Shown here piece by piece: positions 40,631 through 49,923 of a DNA stretch of 64,000 bases. The stretch is from JBBQFI01 sp038237805. GTDB lineage: Bacteria > Verrucomicrobiota > Verrucomicrobiia > Chthoniobacterales > UBA10450. The DNA is taken from positions 1 to 64,000 of the forward strand of contig JBBRYI010000013.1 of NCBI GenBank assembly GCA_038237805.1, read 5' to 3'. A program made the position numbers and the translations under genes. Below the pieces are notes generated by a model. It saw nothing but the letters and a program-made list of their open reading frames with translations. It was not told the origin of the DNA and did no database searches. Position 1 is the stretch's first letter, and the number at the start of each line of letters is the position of its first letter.

Positions 40631-41110
40631 ATGACCACCGATCCCGAGCAAATTGGTTTGCTCCTCAACGATACCTGGCGCCTTTGGCGTGCGAAACTTG
40701 ACGGCCGGCTCAAGCCGCTTGGACTAAGCCAGGGAAAATGGCGCACTCTCGTTCATCTCGCCAAGGGTGGGGATCAGCTTTCCCAGAGTGAGCTGGCCGC
40801 GCGAATGATGATCGAAGAACCGACACTGGTCGGGTTGCTCCGCAGGCTGGAGAGCGATGGCTGGATCAAGCGACGAGGCGCATCGCACGACCGCCGCTGC
40901 AAAAATGTGCGACTGGCGCGAAAATCAAGCCCGGTCCTCACACAAATCTTCGATACGGCGCGACAATTGCGACATGAGCTTATTGCCACTGTGCCAAAGC
41001 GAGATTTACAAACCTGCATGCGTGTCCTTACCCAAATTCGTGAGAAAGCGGAAGCGACCGACAATCGCGGTAGAGACGGAAAGCGAATCGTACGAAAGAG
41101 AAAGCAATGA
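40631..41110 (+). CDS. MarR-family transcriptional regulator
   Basis: This 159-residue protein has the MarR winged helix: LSQGKWRTLVHLAKGGDQLS then QSELAARMMIEEPTLVGLLR, followed by the wing GWIKRRGASHDRRCKNVRLA. Helices at both ends would form the dimer. Such proteins repress efflux genes until a phenolic or other drug-like ligand binds. The palindrome 9 bases upstream fits its operator. Its stop overlaps the adaptor gene start by four bases, so regulator and pump are co-expressed. Confidence 0.93.
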   Translation: MTTDPEQIGLLLNDTWRLWRAKLDGRLKPLGLSQGKWRTLVHLAKGGDQLSQSELAARMMIEEPTLVGLLRRLESDGWIKRRGASHDRRCKNVRLARKSSPVLTQIFDTARQLRHELIATVPKRDLQTCMRVLTQIREKAEATDNRGRDGKRIVRKRKQ

Positions 41111-42312
41111 CGGTAGCAGAATTAAAGGTAGCGACGCGCGACACGGTGGGACACATCGAACGTCGATTTGGGCGCAAGCGAGTTTACGTTGTTAGCGGGA
41201 TTGTTCTCGTGGTGCTCGCCCTGCTGACGCTCCGCGCATTTATGGGGAGACAAAAATCACCACCTCCCCCTCCGCCACGGCCGGTTGCCGTCGCGAAGGT
41301 CGTGCAAAAGGATGTGCCGCGTTATCTGGACGCAATCGGCACCTGTACGGCTTTGGAAACCGTCAAGATTCAGTCACAGGTGAGTGGCCAAATTATCGCG
41401 CGGAATTTCCAGGACGGCGCCGATGTGAAAAAAGACGATCCGCTTTTCACGATTGATCCGCGACCGTATCAAGCGGTACTTGATCAAGCCCAAGGCCAGC
41501 TCGGTCAGGCCCAATCTCAACTCGTGCTCGACCAAATCACGTTGAAGCGCCAGCAGGAGTTACGCGCGCGTGGTGTCAATGCCCCGCAGGATCTCGACAC
41601 CGCGCAAGGCACGGTGAACAGCGATCAGGCAAAAGTGAAAAGTGCCGAAGCCGCCGTCGCTGCGGCGCAGGTGAATCTCGATTATTGCAACATTCGATCG
41701 CCCATCGATGGCCGCGCCGGTTTGCGCAATGTCGATGTCGGAAATGTCGTCACCGGTGGAACTGGCGGTCCAGTCTTGCTCACCATTCAACAGCTCGATC
41801 CCATTTACACTGACTTCACGGTTGCGGAACCAGACCTGCCGCAAGTGCGTCCTTATTTGAATGGGCCGAAGTTGAAAGTGCTGACGGACGCGCCCGACGA
41901 TGCAGGCCGGCCGAGCGAAGGTGAGCTTTATTTTATCGATAACGCTGTGCAGCCCGGCGCCGGCACGGTGAAAGCGCGCGCAATCACTTCCAATCCCGAT
42001 CGTAAATTTTGGCCCGAGGAATTTGTGCGAGTGCGTTTGATTCTCGACACGATCAAAAATGCAACGCTCGTTCCCGCGCAAGCGGTCCAGATCAGCCAGG
42101 ACGGCCCGTACGTGTTTGTCGTTAAACCAGACAACACCGTCGATATCCGACATGTGAAACCCGGGCAGCCGCAGGATGGCGAGACCGTCGTGATCGAAAG
42201 CGGCGTGCACGCAGACGAGAGCGTAGTTATCACCGGCCAACTCGCATTAGCGCCGGGCGTGAAAGTCGCGCCGCAACCTTACAAACCAAATGGAAGCCGC
42301 GGCAAGGGATGA
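41107..42312 (+). CDS. RND efflux periplasmic adaptor (MdtA-like)
   Basis: This 401-residue membrane fusion protein has an N-terminal anchor helix (VYVVSGIVLVVLALLTLRAF), the lipoyl half-motif ETVKIQSQVSGQIIARNFQD, a coiled-coil hairpin (LDQAQGQLGQAQSQLVLDQI onward), then the second lipoyl part NLDYCNIRSPIDGRAGLRNV and beta-barrel domains. It joins the RND pump to an outer-membrane channel. The 4-base overlaps on both sides show an operon with marR and the pump. A Pro run (PPPPPPRPV) follows the anchor. Confidence 0.94.
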   Translation: MTVAELKVATRDTVGHIERRFGRKRVYVVSGIVLVVLALLTLRAFMGRQKSPPPPPPRPVAVAKVVQKDVPRYLDAIGTCTALETVKIQSQVSGQIIARNFQDGADVKKDDPLFTIDPRPYQAVLDQAQGQLGQAQSQLVLDQITLKRQQELRARGVNAPQDLDTAQGTVNSDQAKVKSAEAAVAAAQVNLDYCNIRSPIDGRAGLRNVDVGNVVTGGTGGPVLLTIQQLDPIYTDFTVAEPDLPQVRPYLNGPKLKVLTDAPDDAGRPSEGELYFIDNAVQPGAGTVKARAITSNPDRKFWPEEFVRVRLILDTIKNATLVPAQAVQISQDGPYVFVVKPDNTVDIRHVKPGQPQDGETVVIESGVHADESVVITGQLALAPGVKVAPQPYKPNGSRGKG

Positions 42313-45300
42313 GCTCGCAAAGCGAAGATAATGGGCAGCGCGACGGCGAATCGGATTCGCCACGAGTCGCGCGTCACCGCCAGCACTCCGCAAAGCCGGA
42401 GGACACGCCGGGCGGAAAACTGATTCAAGTCACCGGTTCCGGTCTTTCCGGTCCGTTTATTCGCCGGCCGGTGATGACGGTTCTGCTCACGCTTTCGATC
42501 ATCGTCGCTGGCATTGCCACATACGGAAAACTTTCCGTAAACGATCTACCGGCGGTCGATTATCCGGTCATCAACGTCAGCTGTTCGTATCCCGGCGCGA
42601 ATCCGACGACGATGGCGAACAACATAGCGTCACCGCTCGAAAAACAATTTCTGCAAATTCCTGGGCTCGACATCATCACGAGTCAGAGCACGCAGGCGAA
42701 CACGCAATTCACTCTGCAGTTTACTCTGGATAAAAGCATTACCGACGCCGCGACCGATGTGCAGGCTGCGATCCAACGCGCCACTGGAAGCTTGCCCGCC
42801 GATTTACCGAGCCCGCCGACTTTTACAAAAACCAACCCGAACGATCAGGCGGTCTACTTGTTAGGCTTAATGTCGGACACGCTCACCGACGGCGATCTAT
42901 ATAAGTACGCCTCGACTGCCGTGCAGCAACGCATCGCGATTTTGCCCGGCGTATCGCAAGTACAGGTTTACGGCGTGCAGGCCGCGATCCGCATCAAGGC
43001 CAGCCCCGCAGCTCTCGCTTCGCGCGGATTGACGATGGATGACTTGTCGAACGCGATTAAAACTGGCACCGCCTATTCCGGCGCGGGCCAGTTCGATGGG
43101 CCGCATCGCACTTTTATTCTGCAACCGAATGGTCAGATCGATCAGGCGGAAGGCTATCGCAATCTCATGGTCGCGCGGAATCAGGACGGCTCGCCCGTGT
43201 TCCTGCGCGACGTCGCGGACGTGAAACAGAGCGTGCAGGACGAGCGATTGTCGCGCACATTTTGGGCTCGAGGATTTCATGTTCCGGGTTCGGTCGTTGT
43301 GCTCGCCGTTTCTCGGCAGGCGGGTGCGAATGCCGTCGCCGTTGCTAATTCTGTAAAGGCGCTTTTCCCGGAGCTCAACGCGACTTTGCCCGGATCGATC
43401 AAACTTTTCCCGGTCTTCGATCGTTCGCAAAGCATCGTCAATTCCGTGCACGACGTGCAGATGACGCTCTTCATCTCTTTCATGCTCGTCGTTCTGGTAA
43501 TTTACGCATTCCTTGGCCGCGCCACAGACACCCTTATTCCCGTTGTCGCTCTGCCGCTCTCACTCCTGCTCACGGTCGCCGTGATGTACGCGCTCAACTA
43601 TTCGATTAACAATCTCACTTTGATGGCGATGACGCTCGCCATCGGATTTTTGGTCGATGATGCAATCGTGTTCCTGGAAAACGTGGTTCGGCGCGCTGAG
43701 CACGGCGAGTCCATTTTGAAGGCGTCCTACAACAGTGCCGGTGAAATCTCCTTCACCATTCTTTCCATGACGCTCTCGCTCGCGGCGGTTTTTATCCCGC
43801 TCGTTTTTCTGCCCGGTTTGCTCGGGCGAATTTTCCGCGAATTTTCCGTCACGATCATCGTCGCGATTTTTGCTTCCGGTCTCGTCTCGCTCACGCTTAC
43901 GCCATTGATGTGTGCGCGCATGCTCGGCGAACACGGACCCGGTCACAAAAAAACACGCGTTGAAAATTGGGTGGGCGATCGGATCAAGCGCGTCATCGCA
44001 GCTTATGGAAGATATCTCGATGCGTTTCTCGACCGTGCGTGGCTGGCGGTGCCGATCCTGATCGCGTGTGTAATTGGGCTTTGGTTTTTCTCCACGCATT
44101 TGCCGTTCACACTTCTGCCGGCGGGTGACAGCGGATTCATTCGCGGGATTTTTATCGCGCAGGAAGGTTCTTCGCCTGCGCAGATGCACGCCTACCAGCA
44201 ACAGGTAAATGAGAAATTGAAGCAGAATTCGAACGTCGCGCAGTATTTTACCCTGGCCGGTTTTTCCAGCCGCAGCGCTTCATCTCAAGCCTTGGTCTTC
44301 GTCTTTCTTAAACCACAAAAGGAGCGCCCCGACATCGAGCACTGCATCATCCAACTCCAGAAATCGATCAGCACCATTCCCGGAATTACTGCGATCATGC
44401 GCCCGAATCCGGTTTTGCAAATCAACGTCGGGGTAGCCAACCAGAACCAGGGTCAGTATGCTTATACCTTTAGCGGCATCAATCCCGATGATGTTTACAA
44501 GGCGTCCGATCAATTGTTGAAGAAGCTGCAAGGCTTCAAGGGCTTCGCCACGGTCCGGTCCGACTACTATAATAATACCCCGAACCTTACGATCGATATC
44601 GATCGCGACCGCGCCGCAACATACGGCGTCTCCACGACTTCGATCGAGAATCTCCTCCGCACCGCTTACTCGCAGAACTACGTCTACTTGATTAAGAAAC
44701 CGGAAGACCAGTATCAGGTCATTCTTGAAGTTTCCGACACTGAGCGAGCGCATCCTGAGGATCTCGCGGAGCTCTACGTGCGAGGTAGCGCGCCCGGCGG
44801 AGCGAATACGGGAAGCAACAATGGCGCGCCTTCATCTGGTCGCGCACCTTCCACAGGCGCGAACACAAACACCGTCGATATCACGACCACGACCGGCACG
44901 ATCAATAATCTTGTCCCACTGCGCGCGGTTACACGCACCAGTCAGATCGTCGGCCCGCAAGCCGTCAATCACTTGAATCAGTTCACGAGCGTGACCATCA
45001 ATTTTAATTTGCTTCCTGGCGTAGCGATTGGCGATGCGAAAACTTTTATCGACAAAGCGTCCGGCGATGTGCGCAAACAATTCCCCAGCGTGCAGGGGAC
45101 ATTTCAAGGTGAAGCGCAGGTCTTCGAACAGCTTTTTGCAGCGCTCCCGCTTCTTCTTCTCTCCGCGATTTTCGTCATGTATGTCATTCTCGGAATTCTT
45201 TACGAGAGCTATGTCCATCCCATCACCGTGCTTTTTCCCGCGATTGTTCCGGCGGTCGTCGGCGGCTTGTTCACATTGTGGCTCTTTAATTCCACACTCT

Positions 45301-45728
45301 CGCTTTACAGCGTGATCGGCTTGTTCTTGCTCCTTGGCATCGTGAAGAAAAATGGCATCATGGTTGTCGACTTCGCGCTGCAGCGGATCGACGAAGGTTG
45401 GGATCTGCGTGCAGCGATTCACGAAGCGAGCATCGAACGCTTTCGTCCCATCATGATGACGACGCTCTCGGCCTTGATGGGCGCAATCCCGCTCGCGATT
45501 GGTTTGGGTTCGGACGGCGCGTCGCGTCGCCCCCTTGGTCTCGTTATCGTCGGCGGTCTTATCTTTTCGCAAATGATTACGCTTTTCGTCACACCCGTGA
45601 TTTATCTTTGGCTCGAATGGTTCCAGGAACATGTCCTCGACAAAGTTCCGTTTCTGCGCAGCTCGCACACTCATCATGAAGGTGCGGCTTCACCGCCATC
45701 CGCCGCCGAACCGGTCGGCGCACATTAA
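42309..45728 (+). CDS. RND multidrug efflux permease (MdtB/AcrB-like)
   Basis: This 1139-residue inner-membrane pump exports drugs using the proton gradient. The N-terminal helix begins GPFIRRPVMTVLLTLSIIVA, preceded by an extra cytosolic tail of about 50 residues. The proton relay aspartates are in FLVDDAIVFLENVVRRAEHG (helix 4). SVTIIVAIFASGLVSLTLTP and a C-terminal RFRPIMMTTLSALMGAIPLA are typical HAE1 features. A Ser/Gly/Asn-rich insert (APGGANTGSNNGAPSSGRAP) lies in the second periplasmic loop. No outer-membrane factor is encoded nearby, so one must be shared. Substrates are unknown. Confidence 0.95.
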   Translation: MSSQSEDNGQRDGESDSPRVARHRQHSAKPEDTPGGKLIQVTGSGLSGPFIRRPVMTVLLTLSIIVAGIATYGKLSVNDLPAVDYPVINVSCSYPGANPTTMANNIASPLEKQFLQIPGLDIITSQSTQANTQFTLQFTLDKSITDAATDVQAAIQRATGSLPADLPSPPTFTKTNPNDQAVYLLGLMSDTLTDGDLYKYASTAVQQRIAILPGVSQVQVYGVQAAIRIKASPAALASRGLTMDDLSNAIKTGTAYSGAGQFDGPHRTFILQPNGQIDQAEGYRNLMVARNQDGSPVFLRDVADVKQSVQDERLSRTFWARGFHVPGSVVVLAVSRQAGANAVAVANSVKALFPELNATLPGSIKLFPVFDRSQSIVNSVHDVQMTLFISFMLVVLVIYAFLGRATDTLIPVVALPLSLLLTVAVMYALNYSINNLTLMAMTLAIGFLVDDAIVFLENVVRRAEHGESILKASYNSAGEISFTILSMTLSLAAVFIPLVFLPGLLGRIFREFSVTIIVAIFASGLVSLTLTPLMCARMLGEHGPGHKKTRVENWVGDRIKRVIAAYGRYLDAFLDRAWLAVPILIACVIGLWFFSTHLPFTLLPAGDSGFIRGIFIAQEGSSPAQMHAYQQQVNEKLKQNSNVAQYFTLAGFSSRSASSQALVFVFLKPQKERPDIEHCIIQLQKSISTIPGITAIMRPNPVLQINVGVANQNQGQYAYTFSGINPDDVYKASDQLLKKLQGFKGFATVRSDYYNNTPNLTIDIDRDRAATYGVSTTSIENLLRTAYSQNYVYLIKKPEDQYQVILEVSDTERAHPEDLAELYVRGSAPGGANTGSNNGAPSSGRAPSTGANTNTVDITTTTGTINNLVPLRAVTRTSQIVGPQAVNHLNQFTSVTINFNLLPGVAIGDAKTFIDKASGDVRKQFPSVQGTFQGEAQVFEQLFAALPLLLLSAIFVMYVILGILYESYVHPITVLFPAIVPAVVGGLFTLWLFNSTLSLYSVIGLFLLLGIVKKNGIMVVDFALQRIDEGWDLRAAIHEASIERFRPIMMTTLSALMGAIPLAIGLGSDGASRRPLGLVIVGGLIFSQMITLFVTPVIYLWLEWFQEHVLDKVPFLRSSHTHHEGAASPPSAAEPVGAH

Positions 45729-45848
45729 GTTCCGTTCACCTTCAAAACGACTCGCGACATTTCGTTAGGTTGCGGGATAATATGCTCGCCATCGCTTCGG
45801 ATGGCCGAATAGTGTTCAGGTGCGTGATGTTCTTCACGCCTTCCCACT

Positions 45849-48089
45849 ATGAACACAACTTCTCTCCTTCGATCATTCACTACTCGCGGTGCGCTACAGA
45901 CCTTGCGAAATTTTGCACTTTGCGCCGCGGCCCTTTGCACAGTTCCATTCGCGCACGCTCAGACCTGGAGTCATCGCGACATTGGAAGCGTTGGCGTGGC
46001 CGGCAGTTTCAGCGTTACCACTGGGACCTACACAATTAAAGGTTCCGGCGCCGATATCTGGGGCACGGTGGACGCGTTCCAATTCGGGTATCAACCGCTT
46101 AGCGGTGACGGCGAAATTATTGCGCGCGTCGCGAGCGTGCAAAACACGAATGTGTGGGCCAAAGCCGGCGTCATGATCCGTGAAACAGTTGCGAGCAATT
46201 CGCGCCATGCCCAGATCGTCTTGACGCCGGGGAGTGGTGTTTCTTTTCAACGCCGCACTGCAACCGGCGGCACCTCGACGAGCACAACGGTTGGCGGACC
46301 GGTCGCGCCGTATTGGGTGCGCATTGTCCGTACGGGGAACACCTTTAGTGGATATCGCTCTTCCAATGGGACGAGTTGGTCGCTCGTGGGGACCGCAACA
46401 GTCACCATGGCTGCAAACGTGCAGATTGGTTTGGCGGTAACGAGTCATAACAATTCGGTCTCGTGCACGGCGAAATTCGACAACGTGAAGATTCTGCGCC
46501 ACCCGAGCGTGGCAGCAACCGCGCCAGCTAATGGCGCGACCAATGTTTTTCGTAATACCGCGATCAATGCAGACCTGATTTTACCTAACGCCGGCGCGGG
46601 TGTGGACGACCGAACCTTAAACACGAACAGCGTGCAGCTATATCGCACTTCGGACGGCGCTCGCGTTCCCGGTGGTGTGAACACAACCGGCGGCGGCGAT
46701 GCAATCGTTTATCAGCCGAGCGTCCTGCTCGATCCTTCCACTGGTTACACATTCAAAGTCACTGCGGCGGTGAAAGATCTCGCTGGTCAAACTTTCGTTC
46801 CGTTTACCATGACATTCACGACCGGCACGACAACGAGCGTCGCCACCGATCCGCGGGTTCATTTCGCCAAACGGGCAGTGTATGGCGGCAACAACGTCGG
46901 CGCCCCGATCTCGAGTTTGCTCATCGGCCCGGATGGGAAGCTTTACGGATCATCGATCGATGGCAATCTCCGCCGCTGGGATATTGCAGCCGATGGCAGC
47001 CTAACGAATCTCGAAACCTACGCGGGACTTTCCGGTCGCGCGATCATTGGCATTGTGTTTGATCCGCTAAATCCAAACGTCATTTGGATTGCAAACAATG
47101 ACACGATTTACGTGCAACCGGCCAATGATTGGACGGGACGAATCTCGCGGCTCACACTAACGGCGCCGGGATTCACCGGGTTGCTGGAGGATTACGTGGT
47201 GGGTTTGCCGCGTTCTGCCAAAGATCACGTCACGAACAGTCTTGCCTTCGGTCCTGATGGAAATCTTTATGTGACCCAAGGCAGCTGCAGCGCAATGGGC
47301 GCACCGGACAACACCTGGTACAATCGGTCCGAGCATTTACTCAGCGCGGCGGTTTTGAAAATCGATCCACGGCGCGTGGTTGGTTATCCGTTTGATGTGC
47401 GCACAGAGGCGCCAGGGACTTATGATCCGTACGCCGCGAATGCACCGGTGACGATTTTTGGCATGGGCAATCGCAATTCCTACGATCTCGTCTGGCACAG
47501 CAACGGTTTTCTTTATTGCCCGACTAACGGAAGCGCCGCGGGCGGGAATTGTCCCGCCTCGCCGGCCGGTGTAACGCCGGTCGTGCCTGCGATAACGAAT
47601 GGACCCACGCAGGATGATTTTCTCTTCAAAGTCGTGCAGGGTGGTTACTACGGTCATCCAAATCCCTCGCGCGGCCAGTACGTGATGAATGGCGGCAATC
47701 CTACCACCGGGACCGATCCAGCCGAAGTCGTGGCCAGTGGCTCCAATCCTGGTTATCCGGTCGGCGTGCGGCCCGATGCAAACTACCGCGGCTTCGCATG
47801 GAATTTTGGCCGCAACCGTTCGCCCGACGGCGCGATGGAATACAAGAGCGCAACCTTCGGTGGTGCGCTCATTAACAAGCTTCTGGTCGTTGAATACAGC
47901 GGTGGTGATGACATTCTCGCCCTGGCGCTCGATGCCAACGGGAATGTCTCCGGTGTCACGCAGGTTATCGCCGGGCTGAACGACCCGCTCGATATCACCG
48001 AGAATCAATCAAACGGGAACATCTACGTTGCCGAATTTTATAATGGCGGAGCCTTCGGCCAGATCTCTCTGCTCACGCCTACGCCGTAG
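45849..48089 (+). CDS. Large secreted protein: concanavalin-like, Ig-like and GSDH-like beta-propeller domains
   Basis: This 746-residue protein has a signal peptide (FALCAAALCTVPFAHAQTWS). Residues about 38-215 resemble a DUF1349-type lectin/LamG-like fold (ISG-like GTVDAFQFGYQPLSGDGEII, WAKAGVMIRETV). Residues about 220-325 form a Big_5-type Ig domain (VAATAPANGATNVFRNTAIN and PSTGYTFKVTAAVKDLAGQT). The rest is a six-bladed propeller like glucose/sorbosone dehydrogenases (SLAFGPDGNLYVTQGS, IFGMGNRNSYDLVWHSNGFL, YYGHPNPSRGQYV). It may bind and oxidise sugars outside the cytoplasm. It lacks the LSTR-type modules of the protein at 19294. Confidence 0.82.
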   Translation: MNTTSLLRSFTTRGALQTLRNFALCAAALCTVPFAHAQTWSHRDIGSVGVAGSFSVTTGTYTIKGSGADIWGTVDAFQFGYQPLSGDGEIIARVASVQNTNVWAKAGVMIRETVASNSRHAQIVLTPGSGVSFQRRTATGGTSTSTTVGGPVAPYWVRIVRTGNTFSGYRSSNGTSWSLVGTATVTMAANVQIGLAVTSHNNSVSCTAKFDNVKILRHPSVAATAPANGATNVFRNTAINADLILPNAGAGVDDRTLNTNSVQLYRTSDGARVPGGVNTTGGGDAIVYQPSVLLDPSTGYTFKVTAAVKDLAGQTFVPFTMTFTTGTTTSVATDPRVHFAKRAVYGGNNVGAPISSLLIGPDGKLYGSSIDGNLRRWDIAADGSLTNLETYAGLSGRAIIGIVFDPLNPNVIWIANNDTIYVQPANDWTGRISRLTLTAPGFTGLLEDYVVGLPRSAKDHVTNSLAFGPDGNLYVTQGSCSAMGAPDNTWYNRSEHLLSAAVLKIDPRRVVGYPFDVRTEAPGTYDPYAANAPVTIFGMGNRNSYDLVWHSNGFLYCPTNGSAAGGNCPASPAGVTPVVPAITNGPTQDDFLFKVVQGGYYGHPNPSRGQYVMNGGNPTTGTDPAEVVASGSNPGYPVGVRPDANYRGFAWNFGRNRSPDGAMEYKSATFGGALINKLLVVEYSGGDDILALALDANGNVSGVTQVIAGLNDPLDITENQSNGNIYVAEFYNGGAFGQISLLTPTP

Positions 48090-48091
48090 CT

Positions 48092-48271
48092 TTATTTTCC
48101 AAATACTTTCTTAATCTCGCCGACCTTACGTTGCACTTTGCCGCCAACTTTTTCGGCGGTGCCGCGATCCTGCATATCCGGATCGCGTGTCGCGCGGCCC
48201 GCTTTCTCCTTCAGTTTCCCTTTGGCTTCATCCAATCTGCCTTTGACGCGATCTTTCGTGCTTGATTTCAT
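48092..48271 (-). CDS. CsbD-like small stress protein
   Basis: This 59-residue protein starts at ATG 48271, where the family pattern begins (MKSSTKDRVKGRLDEAKGKL then KEKAGRATRDPDMQ, ending VGGKVQRKVGEIKKVFGK). CsbD-type proteins are small, charged, helix-rich and often stress-induced, with unknown mechanism. A start 15 bases upstream is possible but not needed. It converges on the propeller gene, 2 bases apart. Confidence 0.88.
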   Translation of the reverse strand: MKSSTKDRVKGRLDEAKGKLKEKAGRATRDPDMQDRGTAEKVGGKVQRKVGEIKKVFGK

Positions 48272-48303
48272 AAAAACCAATCGCACGCGAACGGGTGAAA
48301 GGT

Positions 48304-48318
48304 CGGAAACTGATTTCC
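48304..48318. repeat. Dispersed 15-mer CGGAAACTGATTTCC, copy 2
   Basis: Identical to 12765-12779. It lies between the CsbD-like and PAP2-like genes. Confidence 0.6.
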
Positions 48319-48319
48319 G

Positions 48320-48895
48320 TTAAAGCCAAAGCGTAAGCGTAGCGACTGTAAAGCCGAGGACGAATCCACCTGCGACTTCAGCGGGCGAATGTCGCGAGAG
48401 GATCAAGCGCGACCAGCCAAGGAATGGGAGAAAAGCGAGCAAGGCGAAACCAAAGAGAGGCGTGAGCCTTGTGATTATCGCGGCGGCAAATGTCGCGATG
48501 GCCAGGTGAACAGAAAGCTTAATCCATCGGTTTAAACCGGCGAGAATTCCGATCAAAATCGCGACGGCGGCGAGACCGCGCACCATTTCGCCACCTCGCT
48601 CGCGCAAAATAAAATAAGTGCAAACGGGAATGAGCAACAGAAACGCCGCTGTGTACAACGCCGGGCGATCAGCCGGCGCGGAAGCATCAACCGTTTCCCA
48701 ATGGCCTAACGAGTAGCGATTCCAAATAAATAGGCCGAGCGGCACGAGCATGGCGGCAACTACGATTCCGGTTGTGCGAAATGCATGAGGCCCGCCATGC
48801 AATTTCCACGACGCCGTCGAGACCAGAAGCACGACGAAAGTGAATGGGTGCCCAACGATCGAAAGCCAGCGCGCGATTTGGATTCGCATGATCAT
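48320..48895 (-). CDS. PAP2-family membrane phosphatase-like protein
   Basis: About 191 residues from ATG 48895. GTG 48904 and ATG 48889 are alternatives. It has five or six membrane helices. The phosphatase motifs are KLSVHLAIATFAA (SxH part) and RLILSRHSPAEVAGGFVLGF (SRxxxxxH-like part), although the final motif reads SRHSPAEVAGG. It may dephosphorylate a lipid phosphate such as undecaprenyl or phosphatidate pyrophosphates. It is alone on this strand. Codons SLGH contain a GCCTAACGA word (48704-48712). Confidence 0.75.
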   Translation of the reverse strand: MIMRIQIARWLSIVGHPFTFVVLLVSTASWKLHGGPHAFRTTGIVVAAMLVPLGLFIWNRYSLGHWETVDASAPADRPALYTAAFLLLIPVCTYFILRERGGEMVRGLAAVAILIGILAGLNRWIKLSVHLAIATFAAAIITRLTPLFGFALLAFLPFLGWSRLILSRHSPAEVAGGFVLGFTVATLTLWL

Positions 48896-48926
48896 CGGTC
48901 GCACAATCTGACAAATTCATCTTGTG

Positions 48927-49160
48927 ATGACCAGCGATCCGCTCAACCGTTTCGATATGGCAGGTCAAGGATCGACAGGAAACGTGCTCGCGGCGCTGTG
49001 CAGTTTTTTTATTCCGGGCTTGGGACAACTGCTGCAGGGCCGATTATTAATGGCAATCGTCCAATTCTGTCTCGCCGCTGTGATGTGGATTGTCCTTCTC
49101 GGATGGTTGATCCATCTCTGGTCGATTTTGGACGCCGCGCTCTATAAGCCGCGAAGTTAA
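48927..49160 (+). CDS. Small TM2-like membrane protein
   Basis: This 77-residue protein starts at ATG 48927, with GTG directly before it as an alternative. Two helices (VLAALCSFFIPGLGQLLQG and LLMAIVQFCLAAVMWIVLLG) enclose a short turn with GLGQLLQGR, as in TM2-domain proteins. The end reads WSILDAALYKP. The function is unknown. It is transcribed away from the PAP2-like gene. Confidence 0.75.
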   Translation: MTSDPLNRFDMAGQGSTGNVLAALCSFFIPGLGQLLQGRLLMAIVQFCLAAVMWIVLLGWLIHLWSILDAALYKPRS

Positions 49161-49215
49161 TTCGACTTCCCGGCGCGCCAGTCTACTAACGAGCTTCCCG
49201 TAATCGAATCTGTGT

Positions 49216-49902
49216 CTAGTGGACGAGCGTCTGCTTTGCGATTCCGTCGCCGTATTTGCGTTGAAACTCTGCCGCATCGCGCTGAAGCGCCGGTAGCAGT
49301 CTCTCCGTCGCGATACCGTCCTGCATGCTGAAACCGGGATAATTTGTGTAGAAGGTCGTTGCTCCGGCTTCGTCCGAACCCCCGCCTTTCCTTACTGCGT
49401 ATATCCTCACAGACGAGTGAGGCAAATCGTATATGATGACCGGACCTTGCGACGCATCCTGAGTAACGCTTCGGAGCAGATTGAGATCGTCCGATATGCC
49501 CTTATCAACAACTGACGCCACGCTCCACCCCGCAGCGTCATTGCCCACGGCGGCAATCGTTACTACCTTGTTATCCGCTACCAGCGGCACAACGGTTGCG
49601 ATTTCGTTGCGCACCTTAGTAAAGATTGTTGCGTCCGCCGAGACTAACTCATCGAAAGTAATCTGATAATGCCTGATCGGTTTACCCGGCTGTGATTTTT
49701 CCACCGCCGCCTCGTCCAGGCCAAGATGTATGTTCTTTCGCGTTCGTAGCACGGTGAGCAAATTGCTCTTGGCGTCGTTAGCAGCCTCTTCCGCGGTAGA
49801 GAAAGAAGGCGGCTTATTGTTTTCCGTCGTCACGGGCTGCTGCTTAGGCTGGCATGCGAGTAATGCGAGTGTCAACAGAGCAGGTAGAAGAGCGCATTTC
49901 AT
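49216..49902 (-). CDS. Hypothetical lipoprotein
   Basis: This 228-residue protein has a lipoprotein signal (CALLPALLTLALLACQPK, Cys17). The mature part (FSTAEEAANDAKSNLLTVLR and VVPLVADNKVVTIAAVGNDA) has no family that I recognise. It contains a positively charged, Gly-rich turn (VRKGGGSDEAGATTF). The gene follows the papain-like peptidase gene by 21 bases on the minus strand. The two are probably co-transcribed, and this protein could be a partner, inhibitor or substrate of the peptidase. That link is inference. Confidence 0.7.
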   Translation of the reverse strand: MKCALLPALLTLALLACQPKQQPVTTENNKPPSFSTAEEAANDAKSNLLTVLRTRKNIHLGLDEAAVEKSQPGKPIRHYQITFDELVSADATIFTKVRNEIATVVPLVADNKVVTIAAVGNDAAGWSVASVVDKGISDDLNLLRSVTQDASQGPVIIYDLPHSSVRIYAVRKGGGSDEAGATTFYTNYPGFSMQDGIATERLLPALQRDAAEFQRKYGDGIAKQTLVH

Positions 49903-49923
49903 TTCTTGTTCTGTAAGGATTAC

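Noticed and set aside
40631..45728. Search for an outer-membrane factor gene in the RND operon
   Set aside because: No TolC-like frame is present before or after the pump gene. The next gene is a secreted propeller protein.
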